Shown here: positions 26,282 to 35,679 of the stretch, in pieces
Layout: every line of letters begins with the position of its first letter
Position numbering within the stretch: position 1 is the first letter of the stretch
NCBI GenBank assembly: GCA_027053355.1
Contig: JALUDX010000077.1
Coordinates: 1 to 48,135 of the forward strand
Length of the DNA: 48,135 nt
Reading direction: 5' to 3'
From: Anaerolineales bacterium
GTDB lineage: Bacteria; Chloroflexota; Anaerolineae; Anaerolineales; DRMV01
Notes under the pieces: model-generated
The model's input: the letters and a program-made list of their open reading frames with translations, nothing else
What the model was told of the DNA's origin: nothing
The model's database searches: none
Translations under genes and position numbers: made by a program

Positions 26282-28204
26282 ATGGCTCCCCGCTCTCGCT
26301 CAAACATCCTCACGCTTAAATTTATCATCGATACCCTCGTTTGGACCACTGCAGCCCCAGCAGCCTTCTTGTTGCGTGTCGCCCATCCCCTACAATATGG
26401 CCGGGCAATCCTCTTCTACACGGCCTTGGGGTTCCCCTTCAAACTCGGCCTAATTTGGGCTAAAGGGCTCTTTCGGCACACTTGGCGACGCACCAGCCTG
26501 AACGACCTCTTTGATATTTTATGGGTCACCGCAATCCTCGGCCTCGTAATGGGAGGGTTAACCTGGTTGTGGCGCGCATTTGGTTTAGGCGGTATCGCCT
26601 TTGCCCTTCCTCGCAGCATTCCTCTCTTAGAGGCTGCTTTGGGAATTTTATTTTTAGGCGGGGCGCGCTTTGTTACCCGAGGGATGGAAGAAAGATACCT
26701 CCGACGCCATACCCATGCCCCCTCCGACACCAAAAAGGTGCTCATCGCCGGCGCGGGCGAAGGGGGCACACTACTGGCCCGCGAAATCCAACGCCACCCT
26801 GAAATGCACATCACCCTGGTGGGCTTCGTAGACAACAATGCCTCCCGCACTGGCTCCCGGGTGCTCGGCTTGCCGGTGTTGGGAACCTTAGCCGATCTGC
26901 CAGCGGTGGTCAAACATTACGGCGTAGAAGAAGTCCTCATTGCCATGCCCAAAGCCCCGGGCAAAACCGTGCGGCAGGTCATTGACCTGTGCAACCAGGC
27001 CGGCGTATCCTACCGCATCATGCCCGCGCTGCACGAAATTTTGACCGGCAAGGTGCTGGTCAGCCAGATTCGCCCCGTCAAACTCGAAGACCTCCTCCGC
27101 CGGGAACCTGTCACCTTAGATATGCACAGCATCGCTGCCTACCTGACCGGCAAAAATGTACTCATCACCGGCGCGGGCGGCTCCATCGGGGCAGAGATCG
27201 TCCGGCAGGTGCTCCGCTTCCACCCCAAACGGGTCATTCTGCTGGGCCGAGGGGAATACAGCATCTACCAAATATCCAAAGAAATTCGCGCCAACTGGCC
27301 AGAGCAAAACTTCGTCTCGGTCATCGCCGACCTGCGCAACATGCCTCGATTGCGTCGCGTGATGCGTGAACACCAGCCGCAAGTGATCTTCCACGCCGCG
27401 GCGCACAAACACGTGCCCTTGATGGAAGCCCAACCTGACGAAGCCGTACTCAACAACGTCATCGGCACGTGGAACCTGGTACAAGCCGCGCAAGAAGCGG
27501 GCGTCGAACGGTTTGTCAACATCTCCACCGACAAAGCGGTCAACCCCACCTCGGTCATGGGCGCGAGCAAACGCGTTTCAGAGTTCATCGTCCAAGCCGC
27601 GGCCGCGGAAGCCCAGCCTCACCAGGTGTTCGTCTCGGTGCGCTTCGGCAACGTCTTAGGCAGCCGGGGGAGCGTGGTTCCCCTGTTCCAAGAGCAAATT
27701 CGCCGCGGCGGTCCGATCACCATCACCCACCCCGAAATGCGCCGCTACTTTATGACCATCCCCGAAGCCGCGCAACTGGTGTTGCAAGCCGCGGGCATCG
27801 GCCAAAACGGCGCGGTGTACGTCTTGGACATGGGCGAAATGGTCAAAATCGTCGACCTGGCCAAAGACCTGATTCGCCTCTCAGGCTACCACGAAGACGA
27901 AATCCCCATCGTCTTTACCGGCTTGCGCCCCGGCGAAAAACTCTACGAAGAACTGCTCACCGCGGAAGAAGGGGTGGAAAGCACGCGGCACCAGCAGATT
28001 TTTATCGCCAAAGTACAACCCGTGGACAAAACCTGGCTCGAAAAACACCTCCAACGCCTGCGCGCGGCGGCTGAAACAGGCGACGACAACGCCATCCGTC
28101 GCCTGTTCTTAGCGATGATTCCCACCTACACCCCCTGGAACGGGAACACTTCCCGCCTGCCCGAAACCCAGACACCCAAGGCTGATGCTGCGTCAGAGCC
28201 CTAA
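26282..28204 (+). CDS. Membrane-anchored NDP-sugar 4,6-dehydratase (PglF/WbpM/CapD type)
   Basis: This 640-residue protein has four N-terminal hydrophobic segments (about 10-130), a first Rossmann-like domain (VLIAGAGEGGTLLAREI), and a C-terminal SDR domain with NVLITGAGGSIGAEI and STDKAVNPTSVMGASKR. The catalytic Tyr of normal SDRs is Met426 here, with Lys430, as known for PglF/WbpM-type enzymes. It converts UDP-GlcNAc to a 4-keto-6-deoxy sugar at the membrane. Its usual partner aminotransferase (pglE-like) is broken just upstream, so the keto sugar may pass to one of the other DegT enzymes or become a QuiNAc/FucNAc-type sugar. Confidence 0.92.
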   Translation: MAPRSRSNILTLKFIIDTLVWTTAAPAAFLLRVAHPLQYGRAILFYTALGFPFKLGLIWAKGLFRHTWRRTSLNDLFDILWVTAILGLVMGGLTWLWRAFGLGGIAFALPRSIPLLEAALGILFLGGARFVTRGMEERYLRRHTHAPSDTKKVLIAGAGEGGTLLAREIQRHPEMHITLVGFVDNNASRTGSRVLGLPVLGTLADLPAVVKHYGVEEVLIAMPKAPGKTVRQVIDLCNQAGVSYRIMPALHEILTGKVLVSQIRPVKLEDLLRREPVTLDMHSIAAYLTGKNVLITGAGGSIGAEIVRQVLRFHPKRVILLGRGEYSIYQISKEIRANWPEQNFVSVIADLRNMPRLRRVMREHQPQVIFHAAAHKHVPLMEAQPDEAVLNNVIGTWNLVQAAQEAGVERFVNISTDKAVNPTSVMGASKRVSEFIVQAAAAEAQPHQVFVSVRFGNVLGSRGSVVPLFQEQIRRGGPITITHPEMRRYFMTIPEAAQLVLQAAGIGQNGAVYVLDMGEMVKIVDLAKDLIRLSGYHEDEIPIVFTGLRPGEKLYEELLTAEEGVESTRHQQIFIAKVQPVDKTWLEKHLQRLRAAAETGDDNAIRRLFLAMIPTYTPWNGNTSRLPETQTPKADAASEP

Positions 28205-28244
28205 CTTCCCCAAGCCTCTACAATAAAAACCGGCCTTGTTCCCC

Positions 28245-28269
28245 AGCCCGCCCAATTGGTGCGGGCTTT
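28245..28269 (+). terminator. Possible terminator hairpin after the dehydratase gene
   Basis: AGCCCGC (28245-28251) and GCGGGCT (28261-28267) pair exactly around a 9-nt loop that is itself nearly palindromic (CCAATTGGT). Only a short TTT follows (28267-28269), so termination may be weak. Confidence 0.45.
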
Positions 28270-28372
28270 GTGGTATCATTCGCCCTGACGGGAGGTCGAC
28301 AGACACCCGCCCCAATTCCCCACCCGTTGGGGCAAGCCTCGCCAGGCGATTGCCCCCAGGAGCGCCTTTGTT

Positions 28373-29308
28373 ATGGAAAAAGACAGCAAAATTTACGTCG
28401 CCGGCCATCGCGGCCTGGTAGGCTCGGCCATCCTGCGCCGCTTGCAAGCGGCAGGCTTTACCCGCCTGCTCACCCGCACCCGCAGCCAACTCGACTTGCG
28501 CGACCAGGCCGCGGTCGACGCCTTCTTCGCAGCCGAGCGACCTGATTACGTCTTCTTGGCCGCGGCCAAAGTGGGCGGCATTTTGGCCAACGCCACCTAC
28601 CCCGCGGCGTTCATCTACGACAACCTCGAAATCCAAAACCACGTGATCCACGCCGCGTACCGCTACGGCACGCAGAAACTCCTCTTCCTCGGCTCGTCGT
28701 GCATTTACCCCCGCCTCGCACCCCAGCCGTTGAAAGAAGAATACCTGCTGACCGGCCCCCTGGAAGAAACCAACCAGTGGTACGCCATCGCCAAAATCGC
28801 AGGCATCAAAATGGTGCAGGCTTACCGCCGTCAATATGGCTTTCGCGGCATCAGCCTGATGCCCACCAACCTCTACGGCCCCGGCGACAACTTCGACCTG
28901 CAGACCTCCCATGTCCTGCCCGCGCTGCTGCGCAAATTTCACGAAGCCAAGGTCGACGCCGCGCCGCGCGTGGTGGTGTGGGGCACAGGTGCGCCGCGGC
29001 GCGAGTTTTTGCACGTCGATGATCTGGCCGACGCCGCCCTCTTCCTCATGGAGCATTACGACGGCGAAGAAATCATCAACGTCGGCGTGGGCGAAGACCT
29101 GACCATTCGGGAACTGGCCGAGTTGATCAAAGAGGTGGTAGGCTATCGGGGCGACATCGTCTTTGACACCAGCAAGCCCGACGGCACGCCCCGCAAACTC
29201 CTCGACGTGTCTCGGCTGCACCAACTGGGGTGGCGGGCTAAAATCCCTCTGCGGGAGGGGCTGGCGCAGACCTACGCCTGGTATCTGGAGCACCAGGCAG
29301 AGGGGTGA
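28373..29308 (+). CDS. fcl: GDP-L-fucose synthase
   Basis: This 311-residue SDR enzyme turns GDP-4-keto-6-deoxymannose into GDP-L-fucose (epimerase plus NADPH reductase). It has the NADP site [12 protein letters not shown], the family signature [17 protein letters not shown], and the catalytic Tyr137-x3-Lys141 (YAIAK) followed by [19 protein letters not shown] is also typical. The partner GDP-mannose 4,6-dehydratase (gmd) is not in the window. It lies 168 nt after the dehydratase gene, beyond a possible terminator, so it may have its own promoter. Confidence 0.95.
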   Translation: MEKDSKIYVAGHRGLVGSAILRRLQAAGFTRLLTRTRSQLDLRDQAAVDAFFAAERPDYVFLAAAKVGGILANATYPAAFIYDNLEIQNHVIHAAYRYGTQKLLFLGSSCIYPRLAPQPLKEEYLLTGPLEETNQWYAIAKIAGIKMVQAYRRQYGFRGISLMPTNLYGPGDNFDLQTSHVLPALLRKFHEAKVDAAPRVVVWGTGAPRREFLHVDDLADAALFLMEHYDGEEIINVGVGEDLTIRELAELIKEVVGYRGDIVFDTSKPDGTPRKLLDVSRLHQLGWRAKIPLREGLAQTYAWYLEHQAEG

Positions 29309-29367
29309 GGCCGGGGCGCCAAGAGGCAACGCCAAGGGTGTAACGCGAAGAAAGCGAGGTGCGCACC

Positions 29368-29838
29368 ATGCCCCAAAAACGCCGCTGGCCCTGGGAAGCC
29401 CAGCAAGTGCTTTCCCGCCGTCAGCAAGAAAAGAGCCTCCAAGAGGCTAAACGCCAACGTTGGTGGAAAATTTACCTGCCGGTAGGGATGAGCGCATTGG
29501 TGGCCTTTGCCGTGGCCGCGACCCTCACTTGGCAAGGCTCAAGTGACACTGTGGCTCACGTGGCCGACGCGGTGGTGATTTTTGGCGCGTTGGGTTGCAT
29601 GGTTGGCGGGCTACTGGTCTTTGGCCTGTTGGTTGGGCTAACCGTGCTTACCCTCTATGCCCAACGACGCACGCCTCAACTGGCTCAAACGATTTTACAG
29701 CGACTGATAGGCACCCAATACCGCTTAGTGCTTTTCACCGACAAACTCCTACGACCAATGGTAAGCACCCGCAGCCGCCTGGCCGGCTGGCGGGCGCTTT
29801 GGCGCAGCCTGCGCAGAGGAGGACACACCCATGGCTAA
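29368..29838 (+). CDS. Hypothetical membrane protein, two hydrophobic segments
   Basis: This 156-residue protein has a basic N-terminus (KRRWPWEAQQVLSRRQQEKSLQEAKRQRWW), then two hydrophobic stretches (about 37-55 and 73-99), then a basic C-terminal region. No family is recognised. I chose ATG 29368, 8 nt after GAGG (29356-29359). A GTG at 29359 is the alternative. It overlaps the next small membrane protein by 8 nt, so the two are probably co-translated. Just upstream (29315-29345) is phrase-like repeat DNA (GCGCCAAGAGGCAACGCCAAG). Confidence 0.65.
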   Translation: MPQKRRWPWEAQQVLSRRQQEKSLQEAKRQRWWKIYLPVGMSALVAFAVAATLTWQGSSDTVAHVADAVVIFGALGCMVGGLLVFGLLVGLTVLTLYAQRRTPQLAQTILQRLIGTQYRLVLFTDKLLRPMVSTRSRLAGWRALWRSLRRGGHTHG

Positions 29839-30076
29839 TTCGCTTACTTCCGCCCCCAAAACCACCCCTGCCCCCTCGCGCTTGCAGATCATGCGCACCG
29901 TGGCCGCGGGAGCGATGTTAGGTGCGATGGCCGGCGCGGGGTTGGCCTATGTCGCCGCCCGGCGCAACCCACGCTCCTTTCGCTTGAGCACGCCCCAAGC
30001 GCTCAAAATGGGCATGTTGCTCTTGGGCACCCTTCGCCAGATTGCGGCCATGTTGGAAGAAATCGAACCCGCGTAA
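29831..30076 (+). CDS. Small hypothetical membrane protein
   Basis: This 81-residue protein has one Ala/Gly-rich hydrophobic segment (about 23-41, TVAAGAMLGAMAGAGLAYVAA) and a second mildly hydrophobic helix with Leu and Met near the end. No family is recognised. It overlaps the previous gene by 8 nt, with an AGAGGAGG site inside that gene's end (29815-29822). The pair may form a membrane complex, which is inference from overlap only. Confidence 0.6.
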   Translation: MANSLTSAPKTTPAPSRLQIMRTVAAGAMLGAMAGAGLAYVAARRNPRSFRLSTPQALKMGMLLLGTLRQIAAMLEEIEPA

Positions 30077-30210
30077 CAACCCAGCCCGAGGCAGGGAAAA
30101 GCCGCAGAGTACGCAGATTTCGCGTAACTATCTACCCTGCGCCGAAAACGAGGTTGACAAGCAATATTCCAATAACTCTGCCATGCCATGAAACAACATT
30201 ACACCTTACT

Positions 30211-30329
30211 CGCCCTCACCACTCCCCCAGAGCCGCTCCCTTCGCCTTCGCTCAGGGCGGCGGCTCAGCCCCCTCTCCTCTCCCAATGGGAGAGGAGAGG
30301 GGGCGCGCAGCGGGGGTAAGGTGAGGGCG
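30211..30329. repeat. Composite palindromic element of nested inverted repeats
   Basis: The outer arms CGCCCTCACC (30211-30220) and GGTGAGGGCG (30320-30329) are exact inverted repeats. Inside, 30269-30285 and 30287-30303 form a perfect 17-bp C/T-rich to G/A-rich palindrome, and CCCTTCG...CTCAGGG (30238-30257) recalls the 22-bp units at 64-171. It could fold into a cruciform-like structure. No T-run follows. Confidence 0.8.
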
Positions 30330-30372
30330 AAAAGCCACTGCAGCGCTTCTGGGTAGGTACGATTTCGCAGAA

Positions 30373-30612
30373 GTAACCGTTCAGCGCAAACAAAAGAGAA
30401 ATCTCAATGACGCAGACGGGAAAACACAGAAGACACAGAAAGCGGAAGGTCAAGGCGTGAGCCGGAATGCGGGAAGAGGTAAGATGCTAAAGGGCTGGGT
30501 GGCTGGTCGCTTGGTTACTCGGGCGCTTCTCCTGGTGCCCTCGGCGCCCTAAAATCTGCGGCTATCCGTCATTATCCGCGTTCATCCGCGGCCTATTTCC
30601 CCAAGGCTGAAC
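30373..30612. mobile_element. MITE-like element, copy A
   Basis: The left end GTAACCGTTCAGC (30373-30385) and right end AGGCTGAAC (30604-30612) match the inverted ends of copies B and C. The right part (GGCGCCCTAAAATC at 30543, then ATCCGCGTTCATCCGCGGCC and CCAAGGCTGAAC) closely matches 44989-45057. The left part (GACGCAGAC...GAAAACACAGAAGACACAGAAA) matches the inverted copy at 37.8 kb. The right end is eroded (GAACGAGTC for GAACAGTTAC). No coding capacity. Confidence 0.72.
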
Positions 30613-30620
30613 GAGTCCCC

Positions 30621-31127
30621 TCAGCCCACGCCCAGCGGGCGGGCTAAAATGCGGTCGGGGCCCCGCTCGATTTCCCAGGGGTAAACGATGTAAGCGTCGG
30701 TGATGGCCGCGTAAAAATCGGGGCGCAGGGTGCCGAACAAACTCCGGTGGGGGTTGAAATGCAGCACACAGGTGTAAGGCGTCGCGCCGGCCGCCTCGAC
30801 CCGCGCCCGCACCGCGGTCATGGTGCGACCGGAACCCCAAACATCATCCACAATCAACACCCGCCGCTCGGCCAACTGATGCTCCGCAGGGAACTGGATG
30901 AACTGCGGCCAGGCCACCAGGCGTTGCCGGTCAGCCGCCATCTGGGCCGGGAAATCCACCGCGGCCAGCAGCAAATGGGTAATATCCAGCGCCTCGGCCA
31001 GCAAGCCGCCGGGCACCAGCCCGCCGCGGCTGATCATCACCATGGCCTCGAACGCCACGTCGAACTGGGGGATGAGATGGTCGATCAACGCGTCCACGTC
31101 TTGCCAGGTCAACACTTCCTTGCGCAT
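30621..31127 (-). CDS. Phosphoribosyltransferase domain protein (purine PRTase-like)
   Basis: This 168-residue type I PRTase has the PRPP-binding loop VLIVDDVWGSGRTM at about residues 92-105 and an early MISRGGLVPGGLLAEAL block with the flexible-loop and hood features of xanthine/hypoxanthine PRTases. The predicted job is purine base salvage, but substrate specificity is not clear. I chose ATG 31127, preceded by AAGAGGTG. A longer start at 31232 would overlap the neighbouring cca gene. It lies downstream of cca on the same strand with a 62-nt gap. Confidence 0.85.
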   Translation of the reverse strand: MRKEVLTWQDVDALIDHLIPQFDVAFEAMVMISRGGLVPGGLLAEALDITHLLLAAVDFPAQMAADRQRLVAWPQFIQFPAEHQLAERRVLIVDDVWGSGRTMTAVRARVEAAGATPYTCVLHFNPHRSLFGTLRPDFYAAITDAYIVYPWEIERGPDRILARPLGVG

Positions 31128-31189
31128 GGCGCACCTCTTGGGGAAGGGAACTGCCGTCGTCCGCGCCGGCCGAGGCGCACCCCGACGGG

Positions 31190-32635
31190 CTATGCGTCGC
31201 GCTGCCGCGCCTCTAACCAAGCCGCAGCCCAACGCAGCGCTTGCTCTCGCTCGCGCACCTCGCCCGCGGCCTGGGCTTCTCGCAGGGCCTCCAACACCTG
31301 CCCCAGCAAAGGCCCCGGCCGCGCCCCCACCTCACGGATCAGGTCTTCGCCGTTGAGCAGGGGCCGCGGCGCGACCACTTCCTCCCGCTGTTCCCACCAG
31401 GCGGACAGCAGGCTGCGCGCCGTCTCTAAGTGGGCTTGCCAGCGGTCGTGGGGCAGCCGCGGGCCGTAGCGGGCAAGCATCGCGGCCAGAGAAAGAAGCG
31501 CCACATCCACCCCGGCTTCGCCCGTGGCACGGAAGTAACGGTAAATCTCCCGGCGGGAAGGGAGGCGCCCGCGCGCCGTCCACCCTTCGGGCAAACGATG
31601 GTAACGCACCATCGTGCGCCAGCGGCGGATTTCCGCGTTGCTCAACCGCAAAGCCTGCCCGCGGGTCGCCGCGGCTTGGGCGGCTGGCGCGGGTTCCTCA
31701 GCCGTGTATTGGAACAACGCGGCCAGCGCGAGCAGCGCGGCCAGGGGGCGCTCAGGATGACTACCGCGGCGCAAGTGTTCGGCCAGCGCCTGCCGATAGC
31801 GGCCAATGCGCACCATTGCGAAGCCCAGGGCAAAGTCAGCGGCTTTTTCCTGGTCGTAAACGGGGTCGAGGGCCGCGAGCAGGGCGGTCAGCGCGTCGAC
31901 GGTGCGCATGGCAGCAGCCCAGGCGTCCGCGGTGTGGGGCCACGGCAGGTGGCGACCGTGCAGGCGGGGCAATTCGGGCAACACATAATCCAGCGCGGTG
32001 ATGGCGTCTAAGGCTTTGAGGGGGGCGGTGGGCTTAGGGCCGCTCAAAATGCGGAACAATTCATCCCGCAGGCGCTCGGGGCTGACGTCTTCCAGCAGGG
32101 GCACGGCCTGCTGCATCCAACCGCGGGTCAGGGGCTCAATGCGCAGCCCCAGGGCGGCGGCCAGGCGGGGGGCGCGCAAAATCCGCACCGGGTCGTCGGC
32201 GAAGGCGGTGGGGCTGCAGGCGCGCAGGATGTCATCCTTCAGATCTTGCAGGCCGTGGGTGGGGTCGATCAAACGGTCGGGGTGGTGCAGGGGCACGGCC
32301 AGCGCGTTGATGGTGAAATCGCGGCCGCGCAGGTCGTCTTCTAAAGTGGGGCCACGGTACGCCGCCAGGTCGATCAGCAGCCGCTCGCCCTGGGGGGAAG
32401 TGAACACCACCCGACCAATGCCGCGCTGGGGGTCGAGGGGGTAAAACGCGGCGCCCAGCGCGTCGGCGATTTGCCGCGCCAGCCGCAAGGTATGGGCAGG
32501 CGCCACCAAGTCGACATCGTGGCTGGCGCGGCCCCGCAGCGCGTCGCGCACCGTCCCGCCCACCAGGTGCACCTGGGCCTCGGGCGGCACCACTTCTTGC
32601 AACCGTTGTACCAAAGGGGGAAAGGGGAAAGCCAT
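31190..32635 (-). CDS. cca: tRNA nucleotidyltransferase / poly(A) polymerase family (CCA-adding type)
   Basis: This 481-residue protein has the class II nucleotidyltransferase head: HLVGGTVRDALRG and the metal-binding Asp pair in HDVDLV (about residues 24-46), RDFTINALAVPL, and RILRAPRLAAALGLRIEP. A long helical body follows, including an HD-like region. It adds or repairs the CCA end of tRNAs. Some bacteria split the task between A- and CC-adding enzymes, and sequence alone does not settle which form this is. I chose ATG 32635. TTG 32641 is an in-frame alternative. Confidence 0.88.
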   Translation of the reverse strand: MAFPFPPLVQRLQEVVPPEAQVHLVGGTVRDALRGRASHDVDLVAPAHTLRLARQIADALGAAFYPLDPQRGIGRVVFTSPQGERLLIDLAAYRGPTLEDDLRGRDFTINALAVPLHHPDRLIDPTHGLQDLKDDILRACSPTAFADDPVRILRAPRLAAALGLRIEPLTRGWMQQAVPLLEDVSPERLRDELFRILSGPKPTAPLKALDAITALDYVLPELPRLHGRHLPWPHTADAWAAAMRTVDALTALLAALDPVYDQEKAADFALGFAMVRIGRYRQALAEHLRRGSHPERPLAALLALAALFQYTAEEPAPAAQAAATRGQALRLSNAEIRRWRTMVRYHRLPEGWTARGRLPSRREIYRYFRATGEAGVDVALLSLAAMLARYGPRLPHDRWQAHLETARSLLSAWWEQREEVVAPRPLLNGEDLIREVGARPGPLLGQVLEALREAQAAGEVREREQALRWAAAWLEARQRDA

Positions 32636-32778
32636 GGGCAATCACCGAAAGTCGCTGTTCAGCGGATGGCGCGGGGCGCATCGCGAGTTGCGAATGAGGC
32701 CGCGGCGTTTTGGGGCACCAAGGAAGTAGCGCCGCCCGCTGCCCGCCTCACACCTCACGCATCCCGCGTCACGCCAAT
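32636..32778. repeat. Short gap holding solo repeat pieces
   Basis: CTGTTCAGC (about 32655) resembles the end of the MITE-like elements, and CGCATCCCGC (32758-32767) resembles the ends of the four-helix-bundle cassette at 40977-41479. No terminator is seen for the helicase gene. Confidence 0.45.
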
Positions 32779-34950
32779 TCAGAGTTTTTTCAACCGCGAG
32801 AGCACGGCATCCAGCCGCTTGAGCCCGACCATCTCGAAGACCACGTCAACCACCTCGGCGCCGTCTTTGAGACGGCTGCTCAGCACCATGCCTTCGCCCC
32901 AGCGAGGATGTTTCACCCGGTCGCCAGCCCGAAAGTTGAGCCCCGTCAAAGGGGGCTGCGCCTCTGGGGTCGGGGGCGGCGGCGCGTAGGTGGTATCGGC
33001 GGCGCGCCACGAGAGCACGCCACCTTTCAGCGGGTGACGCCCTTCCACCAGTTCGGCCGGGATTTCGTCCAAAAAGCGCGAAGGTTCGGTAGGCTCGCTG
33101 CCGCCGTACACCATGCGCATTTCGGGGTAAGTCAGGTAAAGGCGGTCTTTGGCGCGGGTGATGCCCACGTAAAACAACCGCCGCTCTTCGGCCATTTCTT
33201 CGTGGTCGTCCCACGAGCGGCTGTGCGGCAGCAGTCCCTCGACCACGCCCACGATGAACACGCGGGGGAACTCCAGCCCTTTGGCCGCGTGCAAGGTGAG
33301 CAAAACGGGCGCGTCTTCGTCTTCGGTCAGGGTATCTTGATCCGAAACCAAGGCGACTTCTTCGAGAAAGGCGTTCAGGCCCTGGGTGTCGAAGGTAGAG
33401 GCCAGGCGGTAGAGTTCTTTGACGTTTTCCCAACGGTCATCGCCTTCGTCGGTGCCATCGCGGACGTAGGCTTCGTAGCGGGTATCGCGCAGGATGAGGT
33501 TCATCAGGTCTGCCGGTGCGAGGCTCAGCGCGCTTTCGTACCATTTGACGAGCATTTGGGCGAAGGCGAGCAGGGCTGTGTGGGCGCGGCGGGAAAAGGC
33601 CTGTCGGTAGTCGTCGGGCGCCGCGGCCAGGTGTTGTAGCAGGACGCCCGGCGGCAGTCCAGCGCGCTGGGCTACGGTGCGCAGCGCGGCGATGGTTTTG
33701 GTGCCGATGCCGCGGGGAGGGGTGTTGATGACCCGTAAGAGGCTGATGTCGTCGGCCGGGTTTTGGGCCAAACGCAGGTAAGCCACGATGTCTTTCACCT
33801 CGCGGCGTCCGTAAAAACGCTGCGCGCCCACCAGCCGGTAGGGCAGCCCAGCGCGCAAAAAGGCCGCCTCTAAGACGCGCGATTGCGCGTTGATCCGATA
33901 CATGATGGCAAAATCGCCGGGCCGGGCATCGCCGCGCGCGACGGCCGCGGCAATGGTCTCCACCACAAAACGGGCTTCGGCCTCGTCGTCGTATGCCTGG
34001 TGGATGGTGATCTTCTTCCCTCGCCCCCGGTCGGTAAACAGGCGCTTGCGGTGTTTGCCTTGCAAAGGCGCGATGACCGCCATGGCCGCGTCCAGGATGT
34101 TTTGCGTCGAGCGGTAATTTTGCTCTAACATGATCACCCGCGCGTCGGGGAAATCCTGTTCGAAGCGGTGCACGTTGCGGTAATCAGCCCCCCGCCAGCG
34201 GTAAATAGACTGGTCGACGTCGCCCACCACGAACACGTTGCGATGATGCGCGCTCAGCAGCCGCACCAGGTCGTATTGCACCATGTTGGTATCTTGGAAC
34301 TCGTCCACCAGCAGGTGCTGATAGCGGCGGGCGTAGCGGTCACGGACCGCGGGTTTTTCCAGCAACAGATAGCGCACCCAAAGCAACAAATCGTCGAAAT
34401 CGAGAAGGTTGGCCGCCAGCAGCCGCTTTTGGTAAGCGTCGAACACCTTGGCCGTGAGTTTTTCCTTGTAGCCCTGGGGAATGAAGTCGTCTGGGAAAAA
34501 ACCTTCGTTCTTGAGCCGCGAGATTGTGCTGTGGAAGCCGTTGACCGGGTAACGTTTGGGGTCCAGGTCAAGATCGTGGAGGATTTGTTTGAGCAGGCGG
34601 CGCTGGTCGTCGGTGTCGGCGATGGCAAAGTTGGCGTCGAAGGGCAGGTGTTCGGCCTCGCGGCGCAGAATGCGCGCGCAAACCGCGTGAAAGGTGCCAA
34701 TGGTCAGCCCGCGCGCCTGAGGGCCTGCTACGCGGTCGATGCGGTGTTGCATTTCGCGGGCCGCTTTGTTGGTAAAGGTCACCGCCAAGATGTGGAAAGG
34801 GCGAACGCCCAACGCGCCAATCAGGTAAGCCACCCGATAAGTGAGCACCCGGGTCTTGCCTGAGCCGGGCCCGGCGAGCACCAAAGTGGGCCCCGGCGGC
34901 GCGGTGACGGCTTCGTATTGCTGAGGGTTGAGGCTGTCGAGGTAGTTCAT
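32779..34950 (-). CDS. pcrA: ATP-dependent DNA helicase, UvrD/PcrA (superfamily 1A)
   Basis: This 723-residue 3'-5' helicase acts in nucleotide-excision and replication repair. The Q motif LNPQQYEAV is followed by the Walker A AGPGSGKT (residues 26-33), then VDEFQDTN (motif II), VGDVDQSIYRWRGAD (III), EQNYRSTQNIL (IV), LLTLHAAKGLEFPRVFIVGVVEG (V) and EERRLFYVGITRAKDRLYL (VI). The C-terminus has the Tudor-like segment GDRVKHPRWGEGMVLS...VVFEMVGLKRL, typical of PcrA, which binds RNA polymerase. The length is normal. It is divergent from upp across a 102-nt gap. Confidence 0.96.
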   Translation of the reverse strand: MNYLDSLNPQQYEAVTAPPGPTLVLAGPGSGKTRVLTYRVAYLIGALGVRPFHILAVTFTNKAAREMQHRIDRVAGPQARGLTIGTFHAVCARILRREAEHLPFDANFAIADTDDQRRLLKQILHDLDLDPKRYPVNGFHSTISRLKNEGFFPDDFIPQGYKEKLTAKVFDAYQKRLLAANLLDFDDLLLWVRYLLLEKPAVRDRYARRYQHLLVDEFQDTNMVQYDLVRLLSAHHRNVFVVGDVDQSIYRWRGADYRNVHRFEQDFPDARVIMLEQNYRSTQNILDAAMAVIAPLQGKHRKRLFTDRGRGKKITIHQAYDDEAEARFVVETIAAAVARGDARPGDFAIMYRINAQSRVLEAAFLRAGLPYRLVGAQRFYGRREVKDIVAYLRLAQNPADDISLLRVINTPPRGIGTKTIAALRTVAQRAGLPPGVLLQHLAAAPDDYRQAFSRRAHTALLAFAQMLVKWYESALSLAPADLMNLILRDTRYEAYVRDGTDEGDDRWENVKELYRLASTFDTQGLNAFLEEVALVSDQDTLTEDEDAPVLLTLHAAKGLEFPRVFIVGVVEGLLPHSRSWDDHEEMAEERRLFYVGITRAKDRLYLTYPEMRMVYGGSEPTEPSRFLDEIPAELVEGRHPLKGGVLSWRAADTTYAPPPPTPEAQPPLTGLNFRAGDRVKHPRWGEGMVLSSRLKDGAEVVDVVFEMVGLKRLDAVLSRLKKL

Positions 34951-34969
34951 GGCTGGGCTCTATTGTACC

Positions 34970-34998
34970 TTAAAGGTGACAGCAAGAGCGAGTATAAT
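34970..34998 (+). promoter_or_regulatory. Promoter of upp
   Basis: TTAAAG (34970-34975), a 17-bp spacer, and a perfect TATAAT (34993-34998). The start point would be near 35005, about 48 nt before the upp ATG. The same 102-nt gap must also hold the helicase promoter on the other strand. Confidence 0.65.
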
Positions 34999-35052
34999 GT
35001 AAGCGCGTAGCAGCCACCATCCTGCCATCTTTGATTTTTGCGAGGCCCGTCT

Positions 35053-35679
35053 ATGGACAATGTGTATCCCTCTCCCCATCCTTTGGTTGCTCACAAGTTG
35101 ACCATGCTGCGCGATAAGCGCACCGACCCCAAAACTTTTCGCGATCTGGTGCGCGAAATCGCCACCCTGCTGACTTACGAGGCCACCGCCGACCTCCCCA
35201 CCCGCCCCAAACCAGTCGAAACGCCCTTGGCCGCCACCCAAGGGGCAGTGATGAACGATGAGATCGGCCTGGTGCCCATTTTGCGGGCTGGGCTGGGCAT
35301 GGTCGAAGGGGTATGGGCGCTGATGCCAGGCGCGCAAGTGTGGCATATCGGGCTTTACCGTGACGAACACACCCTCCGACCAGTGGAGTATTACAACAAA
35401 TTGCCCGTGGAACCCACGGTATCCCTCTGCCTGGTGTTAGACCCCATGCTGGCCACCGGCGGCTCGGCTGTGGCTACGGTGGACATTCTCAAGCGATGGG
35501 GGGTGAAACGTATCAAGTTCATGGGCATTATCGGCGCGCCAGAAGGCATCGCCAGAATGCAGGAACATCACCCCGACGTGCCCATCCACCTGGCTGCCAT
35601 CGACGAACGCCTGAACGACCAGGGCTACATTTTGCCCGGCTTAGGCGACGCCGGCGACCGCCAGTTCGGCACCGGCTAA
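35053..35679 (+). CDS. upp: Uracil phosphoribosyltransferase
   Basis: This 208-residue enzyme converts uracil and PRPP to UMP (pyrimidine salvage). It shows [22 protein letters not shown] at the N-terminus, [13 protein letters not shown], the PRPP loop [11 protein letters not shown], and the uracil-binding end [20 protein letters not shown], all characteristic of Upp. The length is standard. I chose ATG 35053. An in-frame TTG at 35038 is less likely. The following 93 nt before cobS include phrase-like repeat DNA (GCCGCCAAGGCAGTAACGCAG). Confidence 0.97.
   Translation: MDNVYPSPHPLVAHKLTMLRDKRTDPKTFRDLVREIATLLTYEATADLPTRPKPVETPLAATQGAVMNDEIGLVPILRAGLGMVEGVWALMPGAQVWHIGLYRDEHTLRPVEYYNKLPVEPTVSLCLVLDPMLATGGSAVATVDILKRWGVKRIKFMGIIGAPEGIARMQEHHPDVPIHLAAIDERLNDQGYILPGLGDAGDRQFGTG

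Larger units (their letters stand above)
30077..30620. other. 544-nt gene-free region made of repeats
   Basis: No coding frame is credible here. It contains phrase-like DNA (GCCGCAGAGTACGCAGA at about 30104), a composite palindrome at 30211-30329, and a MITE-like element at 30373-30612 whose right end lies 8 bp from the stop codon of the converging PRTase gene. Confidence 0.7.
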
